Origin: Tetmemena sp. SeJ-2015
Lineage: Eukaryota; Ciliophora; Spirotrichea; Sporadotrichida; Oxytrichidae
Direction: 5' to 3'
DNA length: 64,000 nt
Assembly (NCBI GenBank): GCA_027382625.1
Contig: JAJKFJ010021086.1
Location: 36,969-100,968, forward strand
The notes beneath the pieces are model-generated. The model saw nothing but the letters and a program-made list of their open reading frames with translations. It did no database searches and was not told the DNA's origin. The position numbers and the translations under genes were made by a program. How positions within the stretch are numbered: the stretch's first letter is position 1; every line of letters starts with the position of its first letter. This document shows, one piece after another, positions 1-9,489 of this stretch.

Positions 1-10
1 AGTAGTTTTC

Positions 11-830
11 TCACACTTTTAAATTTGGAAATGTTTTTAGAGAATGGATATGATGATCTTGAATGGCTATCAGTAGCTCAGTTGTGTAGCTTGTCAGGAA
101 AGTCTTGACTCCATCAGTCCACATTGCTTGGAGCAACAGCTAAAACAGTATCTGAGCTTGAACCTCTTGCCAAGAGATATTATGGATGCCTTATAGCTCC
201 TTCAGCATGGTTATTACATATTAGATTCTATTGAAATTGTGTAAAATTTGCTTTGAGATTTGATTATAGGTCTTTGCTAGATATCGTAAGATTGAAACCG
301 AATATTGATACATCAATTCTAGCTTAGATATCCTCTTCTGTAGATCCTTCATTAGAGCAATGCTTCCAGGGGCGTAGATCCATTATCTAGCGGACACTTT
401 AAGGTCTTTAATTAGATAAAGAACTACATCTAATTTCTTGAATGCAATAGCTAAGAGTAGAGAGCTTTCCAAGATTATTTGAACTTCAAAATAAATTAAG
501 AGATTCTGAAGGCGCCTTTTCTTGGGCTGAAACTTTGAACTCTTCATAAATCCATTAAAAAGCATGACTTTTAATTCAAACTCAATTTTGGTAATCAATC
601 ATATTAAAATTTCAGGTCTTTACAAAACATAGGATATCTCTAACCTTATGCTTTTCAAATTCACTCACTGTAATTTCCTTGAATGACTTCTTGCCTCATT
701 GCTTGCTGGGAGATTGGAGCCATTCCGGTTCTTAAGACTGAGCTTTAGCGTTGCCGCTCTTCTTTTCGGCACTGGTGTCTTTGATGTATTGCAGCCCATA
801 TTGATTCTTCGATTAGCTATAATTTGATTT
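11..830 (-). CDS. Unknown helical protein, two exons
   Basis: With TAA/TAG read as Gln, the minus strand is open from 598 to a TGA at 11-13 (195 codons, no internal stop). It encodes an alpha-helical, Leu/Ile-rich protein with stretches such as KLDVVLYLIKDLK and LRYLAKTYNQISKQI. A 43-nt GT-AG intron (581-623) joins it in frame to an upstream exon containing TVSEFEKHKVRDILCF. Further upstream the exon needs one frameshift near 690 and continues to about 830 (YIKDTSAEKKSGNAKAQSQE), with no clear start codon. I do not recognise the family. In an alternative frame a short ORF starts MGCNTSK (ATG at 797-799), which resembles an N-myristoylation signal, but the other frame continues better into the downstream exon. 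Coding status is fairly sure; function is unknown. Confidence 0.55.
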
Positions 831-1400
831 TAAGATATAGTAAGTGAGAAATTTAAAAAACTTAAATGCAAATCTCTATAATTTGTACTACTGTCTGCCA
901 TAATCGTGCTTTTAATATAATTTCTTATTCAATTCTGCATGCAAATTTGCCTCTATCGATCTTTAATCTTAATGACTTCAAATTCAAACAATTTAATAAT
1001 TTTACTTTTGTAAATGAATAAGAGCTCTTCAAAGTTAAAAGATTTTAGGAGAAATATTTGAATGCTCTCTATTTTCATTCTTTACTTTATTTATTCAAAA
1101 GTGCGAAACATAATTGAAAAGGCTTAATCTTATCAAATTGATGTAATGTTAATAAATCATTGGAATCTAAATATATCTTTTTTCCTTTCTCTTGACACTA
1201 ACCCTTACACTTTTATATCTTTTCTTGATATTTACTAAGTCCTTTACTCCGCTATCATCTGACTAATTCGGTTATCTTTGAGGACTTATATCTTTTTTTA
1301 TTAGACAGCTTTTATCTCACTCCACTATCTATAATAAATTTTTAATTAACTAATTTATCTTCATCGCTACCGTCGATTTGTATTTTGATTTTGTTGTTAT

Positions 1401-2160
1401 TCAGTAATCTTGCTTAAAGCAGGTTTTTAAGAATTTTATTTAAATCATTGCCATTATTGCTTTCCTCCTGAACTGTTGAGTAAAAAATTGCAACAAATCA
1501 AACTGTTAGTAATAAAAGAAAGTAACTAAAAGTGTAAATTAATTTGAGGCACTATAGTTTATGTTAAAATATGCTTAAACCTGCTAATGTCTCGTCTCTA
1601 AACTTATCTTAGTAGAAATTAAACCATAAAGGAAGAATTTATCAAGTACTATATCACCTTACTCTGGATCCTCAGTCTCTTTGATGATTTTCTTTTTTGC
1701 TTTAATTCCTTCTTGTTTGAAAAACATATGATTACCCTAGATAATTAAACCATTCTATTTATCATAAAACAAAGAGAGCGTAAGGTCATTCTTATCATTA
1801 ATAGAGTGTTTTTCCCTAAATTTCTTGATTATCTTGCTCTTTTTGTTTTTTCTTCTCTTTCGAGTAGAAATCGTCTGCTTCAGATTTATGTCTTTCTGCC
1901 GATTTAGCAAGATAAGAGTGATAGTAAATGACTTCTCTTCTCTGTTTTGGCTTTCTCACGTACTTATAGTAAAGTGCTCCTATAGGCAAGTCAAATGCAA
2001 TAGCCATCAAACTTATAAATAATTTAAGTAAAATATTCTATTAGCTCAGAAGATGAAACTAAAAGCGAGATAAGCGGAAAAAAAGCATAGGGCATTAAAC
2101 CCACAAACCCAATATCCTCGATCTATATTGAAGGATCTAAATAGCATTCCACGAATTAAT
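1401..2160 (-). CDS. Membrane protein, unknown
   Basis: Two overlapping minus-strand frames give hydrophobic segments, one around 2,060-2,120 (GLMPYAFFPLISLLV) and one around 1,985-2,040 (LLKLFISLMAIAFDLPIGAL). These are followed by a basic cytosolic-looking stretch (YVRKPKQRREVIYYHSY) and a charged KEKKKQKEQ run. After a one-base frame change near 1,810 the reading continues with LTLSLFYDKQNGLIIQG, and under the ciliate code the frame stays open to a TGA at 1401-1403. The last 150 bases are very AT-rich and may be non-coding read-through. I infer at least two transmembrane helices and a soluble C-terminal tail. No family is recognised. The N-terminus is uncertain and the two helices lie in different frames, so an indel or an intron lies near 2,030. 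Confidence 0.4.
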
Positions 2161-2199
2161 AAAGCACAGTAGGAAAGTCTTGAGTATGGAACCCAAAAA

Positions 2200-3010
2200 T
2201 CATCAACTATTTTTTTTTAAAGTAGAAAATTTTTATTTAATGTGAAAGAAAAACTCTAAGTGACTTGAACACATCTTAATAGACCACAACTGGGAATATA
2301 TTCTTGAGAAATCCAATGATAAAGATTAGATGAGAGAAACGTAAGCAATAGTCAATTCATACGAATGATAGTATCCCGTTTGGTTGATTATTTTTATACT
2401 AAAACATACTTATCATTATAATAAAAAGTATAGTTCCCTCTAGATTATAAATTATTGATCTTGATTTTGAGAATTTGAGATTATCCAAAATTTTCGCAAT
2501 TTTCCAGAAGTCTGGCTCCTATCTTTTAAATTTTTAAACTGAAGGTGAAATATGAGCATCCTGCTAATACTGAATGAGATAAGCAGGGATTCTTGCATAA
2601 GGCTTGACAAAGCAAACAGTAAAATACTCATCTTTGTAAGTGAAGTTGATAGCACTAAAGTCACGTTAAATCAAGGTGGAACACTATAAAATTAAAGGAA
2701 GAACACAAAACAAAGATCAGATAAAAAATATTATATAGGGAGTAGTTGATAATAGCATTATCATTCTATTATATATGCAAAAAGAACTTCGCTTTTAGCG
2801 TTAAAAGTTGAAAGGAGGGTGGAATAAAGAAAGAATTGCATGTCATTATTAGGTACAAAATTCATCCAAAGGAAGTATATTACTCAGTACAAAGAATTAT
2901 GTTGATATGTTAAATAGAATAGCCAGGATTTAAAGTATTTAGTAATAGTGCAATAATAAAATATAAAGGTACTTCTCCTTCAAGATCAAGAATATAATTA
3001 ATCATTGTTC
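2200..3010. other. AT-rich stretch, no gene seen
   Basis: No convincing reading frame in either strand under the ciliate code. It contains a T9 run near 2,210, simple AT-rich sequence and the 3' part of a probable intron or IES that ends in TTTTTAG at 3,012-3,018, just before the acidic exon. Confidence 0.4.
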
Positions 3011-3018
3011 ATTTTTAG

Positions 3019-3330
3019 TATGAGAAGGAAAAGGATGAGAAGGAGAAGGATGAGGAGAACTCTGAGGGGATGAAGAGGATGAGAAAGATAATAGTAAGGA
3101 TTAGAAAGTTGAGAAAGATTTGAGAATGAGATAGATGAGAAGGTCAGCAGGGAGAAAGTTGATGAGGTGTTTTGTGTAAAAAGAGGGTTTAAAGGACATT
3201 GGTGAGATGGTTTGTGTGAATGAAGGTGTTAAGGGCATTTCTGACGAGCTTGAGGAGAATAGGCGAGAAGCTAATAATTCACAAATCGAAAAGTAAATGT
3301 TTGCAAATAAATCATTATCTTTCATTACTT
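3019..3330 (+). CDS. Acidic E/K/D-rich protein exon
   Basis: Directly after a TTTTTAG acceptor the plus strand encodes a highly charged repetitive tract (YEKEKDEKEKDEENSEG, then DEEDEKDNSKDQKVEKD). It continues as a charged helical region (DIGEMVCVNEGVKGISDEL, EENRREANNSQIEK). Three one-base frame changes are needed, at about 3,070, 3,120 and 3,180, so the sequence is either indel-rich or decaying. Low complexity prevents a family assignment; it could be the acidic tail of a chromatin or cytoskeletal protein. The AT-rich open frame that follows (3,300-3,550) has poor composition and I do not count it. No start codon is visible, so the 5' end must lie upstream of an intron or IES. Confidence 0.35.
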
Positions 3331-3705
3331 ATAGAAAGAATTTTTTTTATCTCTAAAATTTATAGTGCATGTTTCTATAATCCTTTCCATTTAAAATTTC
3401 AAGATCCTTCTCACCCTTCTTTAGTCCATTTTGTTAACATACTTCTAAAGCTTTGTTACAACAAGAAATATTTATCTAACTTTGCGAGTATAATGGATTT
3501 ATTTGTGCTTCAATGTTTCCTTCTTTCTGTCAAGTATTTTAGTTTGAACTAGTTATATCAACTTTTTTAGAAGTGAAATGATGTCCCCTTGAATGTTTAT
3601 TATTTTCAGTTTCAGTTATAAATCTAGTGTTAATTTCGTTTCCATTTTCTTTGAGGTTGATTGATTAAAGTAATTATTTAGTTTCTTCTTTCTCAGCTGC
3701 TTTCT
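3330..3705. other. No supported gene
   Basis: A 110-residue plus-strand frame (3220-3552) is open even under the standard code, but its composition is that of AT-rich non-coding DNA (Phe, Leu, Ser and Tyr dominate) and it overlaps the acidic exon in another frame. I see nothing else. Confidence 0.3.
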
Positions 3706-3708
3706 CTG

Positions 3709-4272
3709 TCAGCTTAAGTTATCTTTCTAATTACTTTTGTTCACTTATCCTTTGTCTTCCAACTCAAGAAACTTACAACTGTTACACTCAAAGCTTTCCA
3801 AATTCTTAGAAAATATAAGGTCATCAGTATTTAGTTGTATGATAAAGTCAAAACCTTTGAGTGTCTTGAAAATCACAGGAATAAATTTATTTATAGTGTC
3901 TACTTGAAATGGCCGCAATTTGTTAAAATCCTGCACCTCAAAAATATCAGGTAAACACATTACTAAACATACAGAAATAGGAAAAGCTCTAGGTATTGTA
4001 GCCAATATATAATTGTAATCATTTTCTTCCACTCCTGAATTTTCGCTTAACTTAAGGCAGTCCTCATATCTTCCCAAATCATTGTAGTTTTGGCCAGAAT
4101 TCTTAAAGATTCTTAGAACAGTTCGATTATACTCCAGAAAGTAATTAATCCGTAAAAGTCTAATAAGGCATGTACTTTTTCCAGTCGTAGAATGTGACTA
4201 GTTTTGCACAAAGTTTGAACGGACATCATAATTAGTTTAATTCTAGAGGATTTCAATAGGGACATCTAGATA
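3709..4272 (-). CDS. NRF-6-like acyltransferase, N-terminal domain only
   Basis: An unbroken minus-strand ORF of 188 codons under the ciliate code, closed by TGA at 3709-3711. The centre reads IFKNSGQNYNDLGRYEDC, then after about 25 residues PISVCLVMCLPDIFEV and DFNKL. This order (Ser-Gly followed by NDLG-Y-C, then a hydrophobic Cys-containing CLP motif) matches the luminal N-terminal domain of nose-resistant-to-fluoxetine/acyltransferase-3 membrane proteins. These proteins carry about ten C-terminal helices that transfer acyl groups. None of those helices is encoded here: the frame ends about 60 residues after the domain. I infer that this is one germline segment of a longer gene, the rest being elsewhere, or a truncated copy. 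The family call rests on motif spacing, not on a search. Confidence 0.5.
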
Positions 4273-4289
4273 TCATTTTAAATTTCAAG

Positions 4290-4760
4290 ATCTTATAATG
4301 ATCAGGTAATATCACTCTCAAAGTTGAGTGGTCCTGATCCTTGGAACTAAACTTGAAACAAGCTTCTGCGAAAGATAGGTAGTGGAGGCAAGATATGCAA
4401 ACATTAATAAAAGGAAGCTAAAAAATTAGGAGAGTTTATAAGTTCAAAGATAAGTAGCTGCTATCAGTTGCTAGAATTTGATAATGAGCTCTTTTGTGGC
4501 ATTTTCATTTGTTTCTATTTTTGGTAAACCTGATATTTAATCTATCTTTGACATTGAAAAAAATTGTTAGAAGATATAAGATGGCTGATAGATATAAAGA
4601 TTTCAATACCGGGTAAAAATACTGTAAAATTTAGGAGGGATCATAGCAAAGTAGAAATGTAAAGCTCTTATTTTTAAGATGGATGGAAGATAAATGATTT
4701 TTATATCGATTTATAGGATTAGTTTACACTATAACTGGCCTTTCTTTAAAGTCCTTGCTT
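4290..4760. other. Intergenic, no gene seen
   Basis: AT-rich sequence between two convergently read minus-strand genes. The frame downstream of the BCKDHB C-terminus stays partly open (to about 4,620) but shows no recognisable protein. Confidence 0.3.
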
Positions 4761-4769
4761 TATATGGAT

Positions 4770-5765
4770 AAATACTTAACATTTTCATTTATTCCGCGAG
4801 AATCAGAAATTTGTAAGGAATGTTGAGAAGCACAACAACAAGAGGTAAAGGAGAGAGTCATAACCACATACTCTCGGTCTCGAAGTATAGGTAACATTTT
4901 TTCTCTCTTAGATTTAAGATTCAAGCTCTGCACCAAATCCTCGGATTACAAGTGCATCATGAGTTTAAATAATCTCATATTTAAAAGTATAAGCGGATTT
5001 GACTGTCTTATAGATACTGATCATGACGGTCTCTTCGTCTTAAGGGAAAATAGTCCTCAAATCAATTTTTCCCAAGATACTCCAATTTCTGGCAACAACC
5101 ATTCTAACGTGTCTTAGTTAAGCACCTCAAGAAATAATTGATGTTTACTTTCTTTCAACACCTCTGCTTTGTTATAGGGGAATCTCGTAATCTTCCAAAG
5201 GTTAAAAAATGAAATAAATTCTTGCTATCTTTAAAAAGCTTGAAGTATTACCTCTTCCGCTGCGATTCTGTATAAGTAGAAGACATTTGCTTGGACAGGT
5301 GATCTGGGAGTGGCAATGATAAGACCAGGAGTTTGGTCAGAGTAGCTCTACGGGCTCTATGAATGATAAATAGCTCCATATCCCACAGCTCTGTAGGGAG
5401 ATCTGGTAAGCTTTCCGCAGTCAAACTCATTTCCTGATCTATATCTAATCTTAGGCGCTTCATTCATAATCTGATCAAAGCGGAGGAAGTTGTAATCAGC
5501 AAATTGAATCTCATCTATGGCTGTAGCGCCACTGGTTGCTAGTCCTATGGCAAATCTTTCGATACCTTGCTCAGACAAGGGTATGTTTAGTACTCTATCA
5601 GTTCCAAACTCCTTGTTGAGTCACATTTTACATCTGAACACCCCACCAAATTTGGCATCCTCTCCAAATACAACTACTCAACAGATCAACACAAAACTAA
5701 ATAAACTTCTTAAATATCTTCTTTGGGATCGTTCATAAGTGCAATAGTAAAAGATCGTATTCCTT
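4770..5765 (-). CDS. BCKDHB: Branched-chain 2-oxoacid dehydrogenase E1 beta
   Basis: Beta subunit of the thiamine-dependent E1 component of the mitochondrial branched-chain 2-oxoacid dehydrogenase complex (Val, Leu and Ile degradation). On the minus strand, in order, are [136 protein letters not shown] and [10 protein letters not shown]. These cover the whole mature subunit except perhaps the mitochondrial targeting peptide and first residues. Four or five one-base frameshifts and one in-frame TGA (after FRCKM) interrupt it. With such conservation I favour sequence indels over a dead gene. A 62-bp insertion at 5191-5252 separates IAAE from DYEIPL. The family assignment is very sure; intactness is not. 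Confidence 0.9.
5191..5258. repeat. Candidate 62-bp IES with TCTTCC pointers
   Basis: Within BCKDHB the six bases TCTTCC occur at 5191-5196 and 5253-5258. Deleting one copy plus the AT-rich DNA between them joins IAAE directly to DYEIPL, a six-residue match to the conserved family sequence. The competing reading is a GT-AG intron in nearly the same place. That keeps the downstream frame without an indel but replaces DYEIPL by a poorer ITRFPY. Both are possible; the pointer reading fits a germline genome. Confidence 0.45.
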
Positions 5766-5769
5766 TTTT

Positions 5770-6460
5770 GAGTGTTTTTTGGGTTTTTCAACTTAAGTTC
5801 CTTGAAATTTAACTTATTAGTGAGATCGATCTTCTCTATATATAACTTATTATAATGGAAAAAAAGTCTTTGACAGAGTAGTGATCATAATAACTTTCTT
5901 GTACCTTAAAGAGGCTTCTCTGATATAAGTTGCCTTTCCTGCAGATAAAGAACCTTGAATGGATCTAGTTACAAGCTTCTGTACAATTAATTAGCTTCAA
6001 AATAAAATGAATAATTTTACTTTAATTTAAAACGAAAAATTTTATTATATCTTTTGGCTATAAGTCTTCTTAAGTAAGTGGCAGTAATATTTTAATTGAA
6101 TAACTTATATTTAAAATGAGACTGCCACAAAGAATTTAGGGATGAATCTATCCACAGTAGTAAAAATCTAATGAATTAATTTTTAGAATAATTCATAGGG
6201 TGGTAGGGATGAGTGGTCACAAATTGAATATAGCAAGGAGGATTAAGAGAATGCTCAAAGAAGAAGTGAATAATCCATCATCCACAAAGTATAACACAAG
6301 AAGTACTAAAAACATCAATAAAATTGGCAATCACAGAGTAGCATTGAAATTAAATTATTGGAATCATCAGTTAAATGAAAAGAGCAGATAGCCCCTTCAA
6401 GTTTAAGCTAATCTTCAAAATCAAAATTTAAACGCTAATCAATTATTTATAATTAAAGTA
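5770..6460. other. Divergent spacer, one weak ORF
   Basis: Lies between the minus-strand BCKDHB and the plus-strand aconitase-like gene. A plus-strand frame from 6200 (MVGMSGHKLNIARRIKRML, basic and Asn/Gln-rich) is open under the ciliate code into the aconitase region, but has no recognisable match and may be chance. The N-terminal half of aconitase, expected here, is absent. Confidence 0.35.
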
Positions 6461-6464
6461 GAGT

Positions 6465-7642
6465 ATCCTCTCCGGTTATAGTTCCATGACTTTCATCAGA
6501 AATCGAGGCAATGTCCATACCTCAGTCAGCCAAGCCATCACCTCCAAGGACCTCATTGTTACAAGTGTTCTCTCGGGAAACAGAAACTTCGAAGGCAACA
6601 TCCTCCCCCTCACCAGATATAACTACTTCTCCTGTCTTCCTGTTTCCTACTCCTCTGCTAAAACCGTCAACATTGACTTAGAAACTGAGCTCTATGGCAC
6701 TAACACTAGCGGAGCACCAGTCTTCCTCTGAAAGATATGGCTAGACTTGACGAGGTTCAGCAAGTCACTCAGAGCGTGATTAACCCATAAATTGTAAAAG
6801 ATATCTATCTACACTAAGATCAGCGGAGGCACTGACATATAGAATAACTTAGAAGCTCTCCAGGGCAAGCTCTACCATGGGACAATAAGTCTACCTACAT
6901 CCACAACCCTCCCTTCTTAAAGTCAGAGAGAGAGAGAGAGATTTCAAGCTAGATCAGCAAAGGGCGCCTTTGTGCTCGCCAAATTCTGAGACTCTATCAC
7001 CACTGATCATATCTTCCCAGTTGGAAACATCTCCAAGAATTAACCTGCTGCCAAGCACTTGATAAGCAAGAGAGCCGAGGCTGCTGACTTCAATTCTTAT
7101 GGAGCCAGAAGAGGAAACAATGAGATCATGGCTAGAGGCAAATTTGCCAACGTCAGACTCGCTGCGGCGACAAGCTAGACCAAAAAAGGGTGCACGTTCA
7201 AACTGGTAAAGTTATGGAAATCTTCGATGCCAGTGCTGAATACCAGGCCGAGGTTCTCCAATACGTCATACTTGCTGGACAAAATTAATTATTTTATATG
7301 CTATATATATATATAACTTAGATTTAGTATGGATATGATTCCTCGAGAGATTGGACTTGCAAAAAATCCTAGCTCAAAAGAGTAAAGGCTGGGATTACTA
7401 AGAGTTTCGAGCGTATACATAAAAGCAAATTCATCGGTATATCAGTTCCTTGCCGGCTAGAACTCTGACAAATTTTTACTCAAGGTCACCGAGTATATCG
7501 AGGTGGGTAAACAAGTGGATATGAGCACTATCATTAGAATTACCTTCCCCTCCCCGGCCTAAGACTAAACATTAAGCTTGAAATCACTTACTATAATAAC
7601 GAAGTTTTCCTTCCCTAAGTGCTCAGAAAGCTCCCAAAGTGA
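6465..7642 (+). CDS. Aconitase/IRP1-like, C-terminal half, Fe-S ligands lost
   Basis: Aconitase isomerises citrate to isocitrate using a 4Fe-4S cluster. In order one reads [109 protein letters not shown] and the C-terminus [12 protein letters not shown]...LRKLPK closed by TGA (7640-7642). This is the second half of the protein only. At the start, the conserved GYGCMTCIGNSG is present as [12 protein letters not shown] (6474-6509), so both cysteines that hold the cluster are Ser and Phe through single-base changes. The DHISP serine is also Phe. SSRDW is kept. There are several frameshifts, an in-frame TGA before DSITTDH, and an AG repeat at about 6,926-6,942. It is either a decaying copy or a cluster-free homologue whose other half is elsewhere. 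Confidence 0.85.
7285..7326. repeat. Candidate 39-bp IES with TTA pointers
   Basis: In the aconitase-like gene an almost pure A/T insertion, including a (TA) tract, separates VILAG-Gln from Tyr-Gly-Tyr-Asp. It has no GT donor. Removing one TTA plus the DNA up to the second TTA (7285-7287 and 7324-7326) restores the frame with one extra residue relative to the family. A three-base pointer is weak evidence by itself. Confidence 0.4.
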
Positions 7643-7837
7643 CAATTCATAATAGTGCATAATATGCTCATATTTATCTTTTCATAACAAGTTCAAGTCA
7701 CTCATCTCTTTCTTTAAGATTAAATGAAAATGGAGAGAGGTTGATTTGAATTTAAAATATAAATAATAATTGGTTTTACATTCAAATTCTGGAATCTTTA
7801 AATATAACATCAGCTCAAGCACATACAATTTTAGAAT

Positions 7838-9207
7838 TTACATTAACAATAGCAATTAAGAAAATAATAAAAACGGCAACAAAAACAACATAAATGCAAA
7901 TTAGAGCAGCTAATACAATTAGCAACAGTTATAAAATAACTTCGGTGGCTACTAGGGAAATAGTACGGCGCAGCAGGGAGGTGGCAACTTATATAACCAG
8001 TTTAATAACGGTAGACACCCACCCCCACAATCGGGAGACAGCCTAGGATAGACAACAATTTCATGAAAAACTCCAATATAGGAGGATTTCAAACTCAATT
8101 CAGGCACCTTTATAACCAGAGCCCCAACTATGGAGCAAGCAACAACTCCAAAAATAGCATTCAGGGTTGATATCAAAACTAATTATACTAATTTAGAGAC
8201 AACTGGTCAAATGTTTGGGGCAGCTCAAACTAAGGCACAATGGCTTGTGCATAGATCAACTTTAGAAAAAGCAGAGACCGATACGGCTAGCCTTTTGGGC
8301 TACTAGAATGAATTGGGAAGGGTCGGCCCAGTCATGAATCAAGGCTTCAACAATCAAACCTTTGATAAAAGAAGGGTTAGGTCTAATAAAAAGAGAATTA
8401 GAAACTTATAATTTGAATTTTATAATCACATTGATGCGAGAGTATTCAACTAAGCCATGATGTCAGCCTTCATCAATCAGAGCAGCAGCTGTACAATCGA
8501 ACAGTTCTTCTACCCATTCTACTGCGACAAGAGCAGCGCCATTAAGCCTTGGGATTTTCTGATCATTTCTCAGTCCTCCAGCCAGCTGTCTTCAATTTAA
8601 AGCACTTGCCTTTTATCATTAGGATGAATTTATAGAGTCACATTTTACCCGGAACAATCCAGCTAGATTAGGTAGAGCAGGAGCTAGAGAATATAACTCG
8701 GACGTTATTATAAAGTTTCCTTTTCTATATGTTATAAGTTCAACAGTAAAATTAATAGCCTATCAATGAATGACAAAACCATCTATCCAGACAAACTAGA
8801 GAACTCACGCATCCCTCTCGGTCGCTTGTAGTAGATCTCCCCTATTATATTAGACTTAGACAGATTCAGCTCCTCCAGCCAGTCTTTGAAAGTTCACTCT
8901 ACTGGAAGGTGAGAATGGCGATCGAGAACTTTTAATCTTTTGAACAAAAGGCTCGCATCAACAGCAGTTGTTGTAGTTAGTAAGGAGCACAGATGATGGA
9001 TGCATGTTTTGACAAGCAAGATGAAGAGTCCATGTTTGACTATCAGTGCATGCATGAACTATGTCAATAAGGTGAAGTTTTTACAGAGTCTCAGAAACAT
9101 TATACCTGAGCCAACTAGACCATAAGGTACAGAAAACAGGGCTAAAAATATGGCAGGAGGGTAAAGAAATTTCGAAGGAGTGGGAAACCCAAGCAATCTT
9201 ACTATGG
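7838..9207 (+). CDS. Q/N-rich protein, unknown
   Basis: The plus strand encodes a long Asn/Gln/Gly-rich, prion-like N-terminal region (NNINANQSSQYNQQQLQNNF, GGYQGNSTAQQGGGNLYNQF). It is followed by less biased sequence (FNQAMMSAFINQSSSCTIEQF, PFYCDKSSAIKPWDFLI). After frame changes near 8,050, 8,170, 8,310 and 8,600 it reads LPYYIRLRQIQLLQPVFESS, YWKVRMAIENFQSFEQKARI, SSCCSQQGAQMMDACFDKQD and MFDYQCMHELCQQG. Twenty or more TAA/TAG codons fall at Gln positions, which makes it a good demonstration of the code. The last part may run to a GTAAGT donor near 9,205. The C-terminal part has several paired cysteines. No family is recognised; ciliates have many such Q/N-rich proteins. Confidence 0.5.
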
Positions 9208-9489
9208 AGTAAGTCAGATTAAATTTAGCATCATATTTGAATTATGAGCTAGAATTTTCTAAAAATATTTATCCTTTTTAAGGCAGAATAGTTGGCTTTA
9301 GTTTTTCTGATTTAAATTCAAGCTCATCTTTCTCTGAAGATCATCATGCTTTCCCAAATGCTTACTTAGAATGGCATTCCCTTCGGAGCCTCTCACCTTA
9401 TTATAATCGTTTTTCCATTATCTAATTTCAAATAGCTATTAATTTAAGTGATAAATGGATGTAAGTGCTGGAGCCAGGATGAAGTGCAA

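Noticed and set aside
3220..3552. 110-residue plus-strand ORF open in the standard code
   Set aside because: AT-driven composition, overlaps the acidic exon in another frame, no recognisable pattern.
3745..4077. 110-residue minus ORF taken as a complete gene in the standard code
   Set aside because: It is only the middle of a longer ciliate-code ORF (3709-4272); its apparent start and stop are artefacts of the code.
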